Shown: positions 1 through 16,331 of the stretch, in pieces
Layout of the letters: each line of letters starts with the position of its first letter
Numbering within the stretch: position 1 is the first letter of the stretch
Source: Tenrec ecaudatus
Taxonomy: Eukaryota; Chordata; Mammalia; Afrosoricida; Tenrecidae
Direction: 5' to 3'
Length of the DNA stretch: 64,000 nucleotides
Assembly (NCBI RefSeq): GCF_050624435.1
Contig: NC_134539.1
Span: forward strand, 143,316,025-143,380,024
Notes under the pieces: model-generated
What the model saw: the letters and a program-made list of their open reading frames with translations, nothing else
The model's database searches: none
What the model was told of the DNA's origin: nothing
Made by a program: the position numbers and the translations under genes

Positions 1-310
1 GATGGGAGCAGACTGTTCTCAGTCACTCCCCCTTACCTGCCCCAGCACTGGTGTTGGGTTACTCCTCCATTGAACTAGGAACCTCCAGGGTTTGTTACCT
101 ATGTGGTTACCTGTAATTCATGGTGGATGGGGGGCTTGCATGCCCCAAGAATATATGAGCTGAAGCTGGGAATACATATTTTTTCTCTGCACGGATCTGG
201 CTCCTGAAGCCATGGTGGAGGGAGCAGCCCAGAGTTTGTGTCTCTAATTTCTTCCTCATCAATTACACAGCCGTCCCTTAGAGCCCTTCCTCCGGATGCG
301 AGTCTGGAGC

Positions 311-453
311 TTTCCTGGGTGGGGTGTCCCCTGGGTTACGAGTCCCTTGGGTGAGGTGCCCCTGGGTAAGGGGTCCCTTGGGTGAGGGGTTCCCCGGGTA
401 AAATGTCCCTTGGATGAAGTTCCCTCTGGGTGAGGTGCCCCTGGGTGGGTGCC
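311..453. repeat. Minisatellite, about 16-bp unit
   Basis: Roughly eight imperfect copies of a unit like GTCCCTTGGGTGAGGG, differing by single bases and small indels. Not coding; open frames through it are repeat artefacts. Confidence 0.85.
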
Positions 454-631
454 CATGAGGTCATTCTTTGCACCTGTGAGAATGGGAGCAGGTAGGCCTT
501 GCTCCCTGGCAGGTACCTGGCTGGTAATGGTTCTTGCTGATTGTACGGGTGCCCATGGGGTCTCAGTGGCCTCTCAGCCTCAGACGCTCCCATTTTAGCT
601 GAGATCCACCCCCTCCCCAGAAAACAAGCAA

Positions 632-757
632 ATGTGCTGCCAGCGAGTTGATTCGGACTCCAGACGGCCCTGTGTGTTTCACTGTATTCTTAACGGAAAC
701 TGGGTGTCTTTGAAGCACCAACCTCGAGGTTAGTAGGCAGTCAGACAATGCCACTCT
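632..757 (-). mobile_element. AfroSINE remnant
   Basis: Starts with the reversed 3' end (GCCAGCGAGTTGATTCGGACTC, a form of the GTCGATTCCGACTC core) and runs to the reversed B-box region (CGAGGTTAGTAGGCAG). The middle is degraded. Confidence 0.65.
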
Positions 758-2037
758 GGCAGGGGCTTAGCTGGTGACGGCACCTCCAGTACTGTGGTGC
801 AGCCTGACAGACGGAGGGGTCCTGCTCACTCACTGCTCGCAAGGGAAGGCAGCAGCTTCCTCTTCCAGGCCCCACCCCTGGCCCCCAGTCTGCAGGTTCC
901 CTCTTCAGTCCCATGTGCCTCAAGTTTCTCAGGGACTCCTTCCGTCTCCGCCCGACCCACTTCCCTCATCTCTGTGCTTTGACTTGGACGGACAGACGGC
1001 TGTGGGAGGGCGGCAGGGGGGCATCAAGCTGCCATCTTGAGACACTGAGTCTTAGGAAAAAAATTCTCAAAAGGCCCTGGGACTTCTCCAAGGTCAGGTA
1101 CAGAAGGGCCATCCCCGTCCCCCTCCACATAGACTGGGCTTCAGTTTCTTCCCCAGGAGCTGCCCCAGCCAGCAGCCTGGCAGGCTCCCGGGCTGGGCTC
1201 ACCCTACTGACTCAGGTGCTGCTCCTTGCTTCGCTGGTGTGTTTGCAGCCGTCCCCCATGCCTGTGTGGATGCACCTCTTCCGTGCCCCCCCCACCCCTT
1301 CCTGTGATGGGCACAGCCTGTTCCCACGGCCCCGTGGCAGGAGCGCTGGCTTCACTTGATTCTTACTTGGGAGTGAGCTTCCTGCAGCCTCTCCCCCAAA
1401 GAGCTCTTTTCCTGCCCTGTCAGGATGAGGACTTTTGTTAGGGCCCACAACTTGCTACCTCACATGGCCTGGGTCAGGCTGCAGGGCAGCACAGAGAGGT
1501 CCCAGCTGCACGCGGGCCTCCCTGTTGCAAGCACCCCATCCCTCTGCCTCCCAGGTCGGCAAGCCCTGGCCCAGCCCCGGCTTCCAGCGCGAGGGCTACG
1601 CAGGAGCGCTGAGGCCACCTGGTGGCCTGAGGCAGGAACAAGTGCCCAGGACCCGGAATGTCCAGCTTGGTTGTCTCCCTGGCTGGACTGCGGGAGACCC
1701 AATGCCTCTGCGGGAGACCCAATGCCTCAGGAAGGTGCTTGCTGTCCTCAGACGCTCAGGCCCACGGAGGCCTGCGGGGCGGTCCCAACAGGGCAGAGGC
1801 CCACTCTGGTGGCAGTCCTTGCTAAGCCGTCCCCGCTGGGTGGGCTCCCTCAGCACCCCATTGTCAGAGGACATTACCCTGGGGTACAGGGCAGCCTGGA
1901 GCCCAGGAGAAGCCACTAGAAAGGGGCGGGGCTAGGAAGCAACAGTGGGCACCAGGAGAGGGCGGGGCCAAGACAAGCAGGCTGAGTTGCCTGAAGACAC
2001 TCTGCCCAGGGCCCTACTAACTGTCCCATCAACCAGG

Positions 2038-2205
2038 TGCCATTGAGTCTCCCAGACGACGGGTGTTGGAGTGGAACTGTGCTCTGTGGGGGTTTCAAGG
2101 GCTCACCTTTCAGGAGTAGATCTCCAGGCCTTTCTTCCAAGGCCCCTCTGGGGGACTCGAACCTCCAGCCTCTCCGTTAGCTGTGCATTCACACTAGCTG
2201 GAAGT
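2038..2205 (-). mobile_element. AfroSINE
   Basis: Reversed element: TGCCATTGAGTC, a body with GTGGAACTGTGCTCTGTGGG and GTAGATCTCCAGGCCTTTCT, then a B-box like GGACTCGAACCTCCAGCCT. The body variant with TTTCAAGGGCT resembles a subfamily common in elephants. Confidence 0.75.
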
Positions 2206-2692
2206 CCTGTTGGTTGTCCACGTGCCACAGACTCCATTGGTGCTGAATCCCACCATGCGATAAGCCTGTCCCCACCTGGCCACCTTCCAGAAGCTTGGCT
2301 CAAATGAAGCCCTCTAGGAATTCCTTGGAACCCCGGGTCAGTCATGTGAAACCAGGAGCTGCTCCCTGGGAGAAAGATCTGTCTTTCCACTCGCACATGG
2401 ATTTAGTCTGGGACACGGCCGCTCCACCTTCTCCTGTGGGCCACTGTGAGGCAGAATCGGCTCCCAGCAGTGAGTTCTCTCGGGACGAACTTCCTGCTTT
2501 CCCACAAAGGGCCACTCACCCGGGGAGGAAGCTCCAGTCCCCGGGCCTGGCAGGCCAGGGCCAACCCCATCATTGCACCTGCTCAGCCAGGGGCTCAGCC
2601 CTCACCAACCAGGACCCCTCCCTGGGAGCCCCTGGCTGGAGAGCGCCATGAGAGTCAGTAAGAAGAGTCTGACTTCCAAATCTAAAACTACC

Positions 2693-2698
2693 TTTATT
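2693..2698 (-). terminator. Poly(A) signal AATAAA, probable distal ERN1 cleavage signal
   Basis: TTTATT on the plus strand reads AATAAA in transcript sense (CACAAATAAAGGTAG). Cleavage would be expected 10-30 bases further on, around 2665-2683. No other canonical AATAAA on this strand was noticed between here and the stop codon. Confidence 0.7.
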
Positions 2699-3102
2699 TG
2701 TGATTGGCTCAACATGACGTCATCATGGGTCAGCAGAATTATAAAACTGTACAGGAGGTACAAAAATATGCCGTTCCCTTCGGTAACGACCCTCACATCA
2801 TCAAGCTTAAAAAATACACATAAAAGTTGTACAATCTGGCGATTTATAAAATAGAAAGCTAGAAAGAGGATTCCAGGATTGCTACGACAGAGTTAACACC
2901 AAACTCCACGACGGGCCGTCCGCGGACAGGACACGAGGCATTTTAAAAGAAACAAGTCACCTAAAAACGAACACTTTCGCCCCAAGGCGTCCCGCTCCGG
3001 GGAAGGCTACGGTATCACGTTTCCAGTTTCTAAGTGGTCAGCGGTGCCGGAGCCGGCCTGGTGTGCTTTGGACGGTGCCCTTGTGTGTGGGGGGCACTGC
3101 GG

Positions 3103-3143
3103 CATAAACATTAAATAAATATAAATAGGGTCAATAAATAGGG
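3103..3143 (-). promoter_or_regulatory. AU-rich element cluster in ERN1 3' UTR
   Basis: In transcript sense the stretch carries four ATTTA pentamers within about 40 bases: one at 3136-3140, one at 3122-3126, and an overlapping pair at 3112-3120, the first two flanked by U as in UAUUUAU. Clustered pentamers are known binding sites for mRNA-decay and stabilising proteins such as TTP and HuR. Function here is inferred. Confidence 0.6.
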
Positions 3144-6137
3144 CGTGGCAGCAGGGACAGGGCACGAGGCTCACTCTGCGACCGCGGTGTGGGTGACTGG
3201 GAATGCTTTCCAGGCGGGTCGGGCGCCCCCCGTCACAGCTCGTGGGGTACTCACAAAGAACACTGTATCTGCCAAACACAGCGAGTGCGGGAGGGCTGGG
3301 CTTCAGCCGGAGGCATTAGTTAAGGCTCCTCCAGGCTCCAGGCCCACGAGGAGCTTCCACGGGCAGGAGGACATAAAGGCAGTGACACAGGGCGGGCAGG
3401 GGCCTCTGGGGAAGTCAGATACCCAGGGGAGCCTCGGGCAGGGAGAGCGCAGACACTTTGGTTTGAAAGGAGACGGCCCACGCAGGGTGGCAGGCCTCTG
3501 TCTGCCTGCTTTACGGGAACCCTGGGGACTTTCTTGGGGCAAAGTCAAGGCCAGACTGGCGAAGAAAGGGCAACAAGGAGAATTGCTGGGAGATGCAGAG
3601 AGCAGCAGTGTAAGAAACACAAAGAGCCAGTCGAGAAAACTGGGCCAAGACGTGCAGACAGAGGGGCCCGCCTTCCCAATGGCAGAGAACTCGGAGCTGA
3701 CCCAGGCCCAGCGCCAGATGGAGGCTGGGAACCTGGTGCATCGGAGGTGCCCAAGAAGAGAACTCGCGAGCACGGACACAGACAGGAGGCCTCCCAGGGG
3801 GGAGGGTGGGGCTGGTGCCCACAAGGGGCGGGAGAAATACTCTGGTCCCCTGGCTGGTGGACCTTCCAATACAATGTGTGTCACTGGTCTGGGTGACGGA
3901 CATGCCAGCGGACAGCGCCTGTGAGGACTGCTGCCCAAGGAAACGCCTTTGCCAGGACTTTGGGGTCTGCCCACGGGAGGGTTGGTAACTCAGAGAGAGC
4001 CCCAGCACAGGGCCAGGAGTCTTCCAGAAGCTCCAGGAGCAGCGAGAGGCCCAAAGAAAGGCAGGCCTGGCGTAGAGGGGGTGCGTTCCTGTGTCCCCAA
4101 CAGATATGAACTCTGTCTTCAAAACGAAGACAGGGCCTGCACCCATCCCACCATGGGCAGATGCCCAGCAACACAGGGAGGACAGGACACACGATGTCTC
4201 CCTCAGACAGCTGCCTGCTGCTCTGGGGTGACAGGAAGTGGGCTTCTAGAAAACAGCAGGGCACGGACAGAGGGGTGTCGCCCAAGGTCTGACTCAGGAC
4301 AAGTTCCCACCAGTCCTCCCCTGAGCTACGGAGGGACCGAGGAGTGGCTGGGCTCTAGGGGTGATGGACAGGAGTCCGGCAGCATGTGGACGCTGGGGCA
4401 TCCCGTTTTAAGGCAGAAGCGAGGCGTGCCTCCCCCACACTTGGGTTTTCCTGGCTGGGCCGGCATTGTATTGCTGTCTCCCACAGGACTCGCCTAGGAA
4501 GGCAGAGCCTTGGCCTTCACCTCCACTGTGCTGGACAGCTGAGTCGGAGAAGGGCGGGTGCTTGCGGACTGACAAAGGAAGAAGCTACCCCAGCGGCTAA
4601 CTGGGGGTGCCGCCAACACTGGGCAGCTAGATTGCCTGGCTGCCTCTGAGGGGAAGTCAGCGATGGGGATGGGTGCTCGCAGCCCCGTGAGGTCACGTGT
4701 GGCACTTTCTCCACCCTTGGACCCTCGCTTGGGGCTCCCGGGGTCTCCATGTGAGGTGGGAAGACCACCTGGCAGTGCTCCTGGAGAGGATGCATCCTCT
4801 GGGCTCCAGGTCGAAGTGAGGTTTAAAGATGGGGCTTAGAGATGGAGGTTCTGGAGAAGGGGAAGCCGCTGCCAGCATTCTGAGGCGGAAAGGACCGGCT
4901 TCCACCTGAGCCCAAGAAGAGCCTTCCCTGGGTGAGCGAGGGCCTGAGAGAACTGCACTGGGGAACCGTGGGAGAGAAAGCAGCGGCAGTGGTCTCGGGC
5001 AGCCAGGATAAACCCGCCTGTGCCCCCGCCCTCTCACAGGCCCCCTGGCTGCGTGTCACCCTCTAGGGCTCTCGGTAGAGGAGTGGGGGTGGGGGTGGGG
5101 GTGGCCCTGGAACAAGAGCTCCAGATCTCAGTAGCTTCAGGAAACGTTAACAGGGCTTTGGCGTCATTGGAAAGTATTACTTGGAGGTTGCTGGGTACGG
5201 CGAGCTAGCGCTGCTGTGTTTGACTCCGGTGGGAAGGGCTCCTGCTTGCGGGGAACAGGGTTTTTGGTGCTTTGGCCACTCAAGTAGATGTACTGCAGCA
5301 CACGGCTCGTCCTCACAGGTAAGCCGAAAGCGAAGTTTACCTTACAGCTAAAGTAGAATTCTACAGCTTGATCAAAATATAGAGTTATTAAAATTTACCA
5401 AGAAAACCGTAAAAGCCTAAGTGCACAGTGACCTTGGCCTTGGCCCCAACTCGCTGTGCGTGCCCTTTCCTGCTGGTCTTGCCACCCACTAGCTGGCTCA
5501 GGGCTCCTGGGTGGTCTTGAGGGTCCAGCTCAGCCTGCCTGCTGCAGTTCCGAGGTCTGTCCCCTGTCTGTCCCCAGGCCACGGCTCAGGCTACCAGTGT
5601 GCCGGGCAGCCCTCAGCTGCCTTCAGAACAGAGTGTCCTCTTGGTGCCCAAGAGAAATCTCCAGAAGTGAGCTCACCTTCTAGAATGTACTGTGGACCCG
5701 TCTCTGCGTCGTGGCCCTGCTCAAGGTGGGCTAACGGACCCGGGCTTGTGGGGTGATGGCGGTGGCATCTCCCCTCCCCAGGTGCCCTCCTCTTCCCGGG
5801 CGCCCTCTCCTCTCCTGCCCCGCTTGTTGGAGGGCAGCCTGTGGTGTGTCCACAGCCTCCCTCTTGGTCCAGCAGGTTGGCAGCACCCGGATGGTGCCTC
5901 TCCCTTCCTGAAAGGCTGGCGTCCCCCAGGCATCGTGGGAAGGAGGAAAGGTTGCCACACGCTCATCCAGCAGGTTTCGGGGACGAGCCCTCCGCTGTGG
6001 ACAGCCAGCTGAGGGTAAGGCGTTCTCGGCCCCTTGCTGGGCGGGTGCCGTCCCGGCTAGTGGCCGCAGTGGCATCTCAAGGCACTTGGTTGGGCTGCCT
6101 GGTCTCCCTGCAGAGCTGGGTCAGAGAGGCCAGGCCC

Positions 6138-6695
<558 letters not shown>

Positions 6696-6781
6696 CTAGC
6701 ACAGGCAGAGAGCAGAGCAGGCCCCTCTGGACAGTAAGGAGACCCCTGACCTAAGGCCTTGTGTGGGAGGTTACCCTAGAG

Positions 6782-6933
6782 CAGTGGTTCTCAACCTTCG
6801 TAACGCCTCGACCCTTTCATACAGTGCCTCATGTGGTGGTGACACCCCAACCACAAAATCATTGTCGTTGCTACTACATCACTGACATTTTGCTACTGTG
6901 ATGAATCAGGTGACCCCTGTGAAAGGGTCATTC
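6782..6933 (+). mobile_element. SPIN-type hAT transposon (non-autonomous, right end truncated)
   Basis: Begins with the terminal inverted repeat CAGTGGTTCTCAACC, continues through the SPIN left end (CAGTGCCTCATGTGGTGGTG, AATCATTGTCGTTGCTAC, TTTTGCTACTGTGATGAATC), then jumps to the internal part of the right end (GTGACCCCTGTGAAAGGGTC), so it is an internally deleted MITE. The right terminal repeat is missing where an AfroSINE begins. The left flank CCCTAGAG resembles the CTCTAGAG-like target site I associate with SPIN. Identification is from memory of the family, not a search. Confidence 0.88.
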
Positions 6934-6935
6934 AC

Positions 6936-7066
6936 AAAAACAACCAACCCCACTGCCATCGGGTTGACTCCGACCATAGCGACCCTAGGGGACAGGGCGG
7001 GGCTGCTCCCTAAGGTGTTCACAGCTGTTGGTCCTTACAGAGCCACCTGCCTCTTCTTTCTCCCAG
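6936..7066 (-). mobile_element. AfroSINE, truncated, abutting the SPIN copy
   Basis: A-rich start, then CACTGCCATCGGGTTGACTC, GACCATAGCGACCCTAGGGG and the body to TCTTCTTTCTCCCA, where it passes into a GT repeat. The tRNA-derived head is absent. Confidence 0.85.
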
Positions 7067-7210
7067 TGTGTGTGTGTGTGTGGGGGGTCAGGGACACCAA
7101 GAGTGGACTTCGTGGTCAGTAGCCTGATACCTGGCCCGCTGCACGGCCAGACAGACGGGTCTGCCGTGAGTAGCATGGGGGGCAGGCAGGGCCCGGAGAG
7201 ACTGCTTTCA

Positions 7211-7486
<276 letters not shown>

Positions 7487-7705
7487 TCAGTGGTTGGCAC
7501 ACGGCAGATCAGAAGCGTGGGGTCTGTGGCCGCGAGTCCAGCACTCGGCCTGTGAGGCACCGGAACCCCCCGTCCCCCAAGCAGCACACCTGAGTCCCAC
7601 CTCTCGCCACAGCTGTGGTCAGAAACGACCACATACTTTTGCAAACCCAGCACGACACCTATCACACACGCATCACCCCAAGGAGCAAGAATGCGACAGA
7701 GATCA

Positions 7706-9769
<2,064 letters not shown>

Positions 9770-10311
9770 TCAAACCTGCCTGATGGCCTGCAAGCAATTC
9801 AGCCACCAGGCAGACGGGCCTGCCTGGAAATGTCAGAATTACTGATGCACCGAACCCCCTGGCTGCACGGTGTGTGGTGGACAGGGGCCCCTAGTGTTGG
9901 AGGCTGACCCTTCGGCCAACTGAGACTGTACAGACTCCGGGAGCCAAGTGGAGGGGCAGCTTGTTATAGAGTACCATCTAACTCTGCTTCGTACAAATCT
10001 ACACTCCCGTCCCAAGGGTGCTCAGACGCCGATCTGCAGAGGCGTTACGCTCGGACGGACCCACACAGAGCCATTGTGGCATTTGGGGCACATCTACAAG
10101 GAACCGGGACAATGAACCAGAGAGCACCACGCTGCTAACTGCCCTAGCTTTCAACGGAGCACCGGGCTTGCCGTTTCCCAGCTGGACAGTGGCTGTGGCT
10201 CCTTCTGTCCCCAGCCCAGTGCAGCCGCCCAGAGGCTGGCTGACAGAACGTGGACAATGATCTGCCCTCCCAAACGTCTGACCCTCACAGGGGGCCTCCC
10301 CAAGTCGCTCA

Positions 10312-10794
<483 letters not shown>

Positions 10795-11714
10795 TCACTG
10801 GAAAGCCCTAGGTGTTCCCAGTACCTGCTTCCTCCTGTGTACACTAGGGCTGGGGTGGGGCACCCTCATGGGACTGGGGTGAAGCTTGGAGGAATGATGA
10901 TTGGAAAGGGTCGGCTGTAGCCATGCTCGGCCTCAGGTGTGCCCCCTTGCTGTGACTCTTTACAGGAGTCTGGGATGTCTTGGTCTCAGTAGAGAAGTGA
11001 GTGTGCTTGATGTGACCATGGAAAGACACAGCCCCAATCCGGGGACCCCAAGTTGAGGGGAAACCCTCACAACAGAAGATGTTAGTCACCGAGGGCGTCA
11101 CAGTGCTTGCTCTACGTTAGAACACAACGCTTACAGCGTGCATCTCATGGTGCCGCTCCCCTGCAACGACGGCCTCGCCCATCCGTGGGCTAAGAGGTGG
11201 CGCTGCGATCAGTGGGTGTCAGCGTGGCTGAGCCCCCCAAGTCTCAATCAGGGAAGTACCCGGCGAGACGATGGCAGGTGGGGCTGGAAAGCAAGGTGCT
11301 CAAACAGGAATGGGGTCTTGGCAACAGGACGCTTGAGGGGGCTTGGAGGGATGCCCAATGAGCAAATTTGGAGCCATTTGAAAATTAGAAAGATAGGATA
11401 AGGGAATGTACGAGGACTATAATCAACTATGACACCGTTTTAGAAATCACAAGTCAACAGTGACCCAAAAGAAAGAAAAAAGGGAGAGAAAAAGAATTAA
11501 GCTCTTCTTTAGAGATAAATGTCAACTAGGCCACAGAAGAAATACCCGCTGAATTAAGTGACTCTAGGAAAGGCCTACTGATGGATGCTAAGCCACCGGG
11601 CAAAGGACGATTGGTAAACAGGATCTTCACACCGTGCCAAAGTGACCCTGAAGATTACTTCCTAATCTCACAGTGGGGAGACCTGGTGATCCACACCCAC
11701 GGCACAGGATCCAA

Positions 11715-11936
11715 GTTAGTCACCTGATCGCCATTGGTGTTAGCTGCAGTGGAGGCAGTTCCAACTCAGGTAGACTCCAGCACAACAGAAAGACACACCG
11801 CCTGGTCCTACACCACCCTCCCAATCCTGGCTCTGTGCGCGCCCACGGCTGCAGCGGCTCTCTCAGTCCATCTTGCTGGGGTCTGCCTCCTCTTTGCTGA
11901 CTCTAGTTTACTAAGCATGATGTCTTTCTCCAAGGG
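11715..11936 (-). mobile_element. RTE-type LINE, 3' end fragment
   Basis: In reverse this matches the 3' end shared with the RTE fragments at 12740-13115 and 50330-51775: reversed forms of CATCATGCTTRGTAAA, the GAGATGGATTGACACAGTGG-like segment and a tail related to the AfroSINE end (GCAGTTCCAACTCAGG). No open frame remains. Confidence 0.7.
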
Positions 11937-12004
11937 CGAGTCTCAGCCCCATGCTGTAGTGTTTGTGATGGCTGTATAGGTATATGAAAAACGGGCAGGG
12001 AGTA

Positions 12005-12240
12005 GGGAAGACTGAAGAAGAATCGATGACTTTGAACCATGGGGCTGGTGAGAATACTGAGTAGATGGCAGGCTGCCCAGAGAACACAGCATCTGTCTGG
12101 GCAGAAGGACAGCTAGCATGCGCCTTAGAAGTGAAGATGGCGAGACTTTGTCTCGGGTGCTGTGGACGTGTTATCAGAGGTCTGAGACCAGTCCCTGGGG
12201 ATGTATCACTAAGAGAAGTAATGTCATAAGGCTCAATGTG
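12005..12240 (+). mobile_element. RTE-type LINE fragment
   Basis: Contains segments typical of the RTE 3' ORF region: GAAGAAGAATCGATGACTTT, a GCTAGCATGCGCCTTAGAAG stretch, and GAAGATGGCGAGACTTTGTC followed by a GGACGTGTTATCAGAGG form of the usual GGACATGTTATCAGGAGG. Interrupted after 12240. Confidence 0.65.
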
Positions 12241-12739
12241 CCACTGAGAGCCTTTGGTCGCTGTTCTTGCCCCAAGCCACTTACCCTGCACCTAACGGAG
12301 GCTCTAGACCCAACTCCTCGATCCCAGAAAACTCAAGTACCAGAGAGACGGATGCTCTGCCCTGTGACCTGTTCTTGTTCCAAACCTCTTCACCTGCATC
12401 TGATTGAGGCTCCAGAACTAACTTCTGGATCACAGAAAACTCAAGTACAAGAGCGACACGTTGCAGAGCATCCTGAGAAGACAATTGTTCACACCTGGAG
12501 TGGGGCGTCTGTGAAAGAACGACCGGGCCTGGACTCTTCAGGAAGTCCCAATCGGACAAGAAAAGAGGGGTCAGGACGATGCTTCTGGGTGGAGAGAGGT
12601 CTGGGAAGGTTCTGTGCAGACACTTGCTTGGGTCCTGGTAGACGAAAACTAGCTGTGTGGAAGCTATTTGGGGGACAACTGGGGGGGCTGAATTTGGGTG
12701 GAATGTTCAATTTTGTGGCAACAGCACTGTTTGGGTCTG
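12241..12739 (+). repeat. Unclassified insert within RTE sequence, with about 110-bp tandem duplication
   Basis: 12254-12364 and 12367-12460 are diverged copies of one unit: both run CTGTTCTTG..CCAA, then CACCTGCA-like, then GAGGCTC(T/C)AGA, then the identical ATCACAGAAAACTCAAGTAC/ATCCCAGAAAACTCAAGTAC. Downstream sequence to 12739 is not recognised. An open frame at 12118-12954 runs through the whole composite; I regard it as chance. Confidence 0.6.
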
Positions 12740-13115
12740 ACGAGGTGCAGGCGACCCAAGAAGAATCAATGCGCTTGAACTGTGCTGCTGAGGAGCCCAG
12801 AGAGGACAGTGGCCGGAGGCAAGTCACACACATCTCTTTTGGAAGAAGTTTGACCAACGTGCTCTTGAGAGGCAAGGGCGGAGACTTCACCTTACACACT
12901 TGGGACATGTTGACAGGGGAGACGGGGCCCTGGAGAAGGACTCATGCTCAGTAAAGTGGAGGGGCAGCGGAAGAGAAGGCAGGCCGGGAGGAACTGGATG
13001 GACACAGTGGCTGCAACATGGGCGCGGGCAGAGGAACAATAGGTGAGGAGGCTGCAGGGCCGGGCGGTGTTCGCTCCGTTCTGTGTGAGACTGACTCAGC
13101 AGCACCTAGCAGCGA
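12740..13115 (+). mobile_element. RTE-type LINE, 3' end fragment
   Basis: Carries GACATGTTGACAGGGGAGAC, TGGAGAAGGACTCATGCTCA, GTAAAGTGGAGGGGCAGCGG, GGATGGACACAGTGGCTGCA and the end GAGACTGACTCAGCAGCACC, the ordered 3' segments of the afrotherian RTE. It lies in inverted orientation to the RTE tail at 11715-11936. Confidence 0.8.
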
Positions 13116-13510
13116 GGAGGCACAGACGGGGCGAGGAAGGAGGATGCGCAGGTACTTGGGGGAGAAGGGCTCTCCCGGAGGAAAGCCTAGGCAAGGAACA
13201 GCAGCCATGGATGGAGGTGGAGGCACAGCCGAGGGCGGGGAGCTGGTGGAGAAGCTCCGTGCTCTCTTCCTTCCTTGTTTCCTTGCACTTTCTGAAGCAC
13301 GCTCACCCACGCATCCACCCCACCCTCTTATCCTTTTGAGTTTCACACGTCAAACGTTCTCGACTAGAAGGCTGGGGAACAAAGCTGCCTTTAAAACAAG
13401 AATGGAAACTGGAGGCTTGTTTCTCTACAGGGGTCTCAGTTTCCCAATGGGGTGGAGAGCGACTGGAAGAGGAAGGGGAGAGACTAGACAGGGCCCCATG
13501 GTGCCCTTCA

Positions 13511-14361
<851 letters not shown>

Positions 14362-14638
14362 TCATGGGGGCTTTCTGGGGGCCCGGGCAGCAAGTGGAAA
14401 GGATGGGCAGGTCCTCGCAGCCACACATCCAGGCCCAGGTTTCCGGACGGGCCACCAATCGCAACCAGAGACCACCCCAGGCACACCGCGGGGACCATGG
14501 TATGAATGGCAGCCCTTCAGGGGGAAACTTTGGGGGGCGGGATAAATGGTCTGCTTTGTTACTGTGTCAGTTAAAAATGTAGGCCTTTCATTTGATGTCC
14601 GGTACACCTGATCCTCACTAAAGTTAACTTAAGTGTTA

Positions 14639-15115
<477 letters not shown>

Positions 15116-15300
15116 CTACAGCGGTCCCCTAGGTGCCCCTCCCACAGGTGTTGCGCCCAGAGGTCCCAGCCAAACTGCAGGCAGGACCATGGCCGTCACT
15201 GCTCCCCTCAGGCGGCCGTGGGCTCTGCGGAGGCAAGACTCTGCCCGCTCTGTGCCTGGCGCACAGGGTGGTGAAGGCCTGGAGCACTCTCATCCACTCA

Positions 15301-15818
<518 letters not shown>

Positions 15819-16331
15819 CTAGCTACAGACATACGCATGTCCTTACGGATATGCAGAATGTTAAACATCCAAACCAAACCCAAACCACCCATCCTGAAGT
15901 GAAATATTTGCACCCTGAGACAAGTGAGCATGAAAACTGAGAGGCCAGGAGCAGACACCCCTGCCTGAGCATGAGCCCCAGGGCCCTCCTGCACAAATCT
16001 GGCCTGATTCCCTGGGCTGGGCCCTGACAGTGGGCCTGGGCCAGGCTCCCAAAGGAGGAGGCTCAGCAAGTTGTACTTCTATACTTGGCCACTGGGTGGC
16101 TTCAGGAACAGGGCAGAGCCAAGGTGGCCATGCCGCCTCTGGCCAGCCCATTCCCGCCCCTGTGGATCAGGATGGAGGGAGGACTGGGGTCCAGAAGGCC
16201 CTCTGAGAGGAGAGGTCTCAGGACCAGGCAGCCAAGAGGCCCCAGAGTGCAGGGAGTTGTGAGCGCGTGGAGAAGCCCTGGGGGTGGAGGAAGAAAGCGG
16301 GTTCAGGGGAGAGACAGCCTGCTTCCCTTAC

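Larger units (their letters stand above)
1..2669. other. Intergenic DNA downstream of ERN1
   Basis: No coding exon recognised on either strand. In human the next gene past the ERN1 3' end is ICAM2, some 20 kb away; I see no ICAM2 sequence. The stretch holds a minisatellite (311-453), two degraded AfroSINEs, and an exact 20-bp tandem duplication at 1688-1727. Confidence 0.75.
2670..6137 (-). other. ERN1: ERN1 3' untranslated region (predicted)
   Basis: About 3.5 kb between the stop codon and the distal poly(A) signal. No SINE or LINE was recognised in it, unlike every sizeable intron, which fits a retained transcribed UTR. The distal 500 bp are AT-richer, with an AU-rich element cluster at 3103-3143. 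A GGGGGT run at 5090-5103 is C-rich in the transcript. Several 180-260 codon open frames on both strands here have no recognisable protein and are probably chance in GC-rich DNA. The 3' boundary is inferred, not observed. Confidence 0.8.

Noticed and set aside
3145-3974. Open frames of 259 and 223 codons on opposite strands
   Set aside because: They overlap each other in the predicted ERN1 3' UTR, show no recognisable domain, and long frames on both strands are expected in GC-rich DNA.
12118-12954. 278-codon plus-strand open frame as a gene
   Set aside because: It runs through RTE fragments and an unidentified repeat insert, mixing frames of different elements; no protein recognised.
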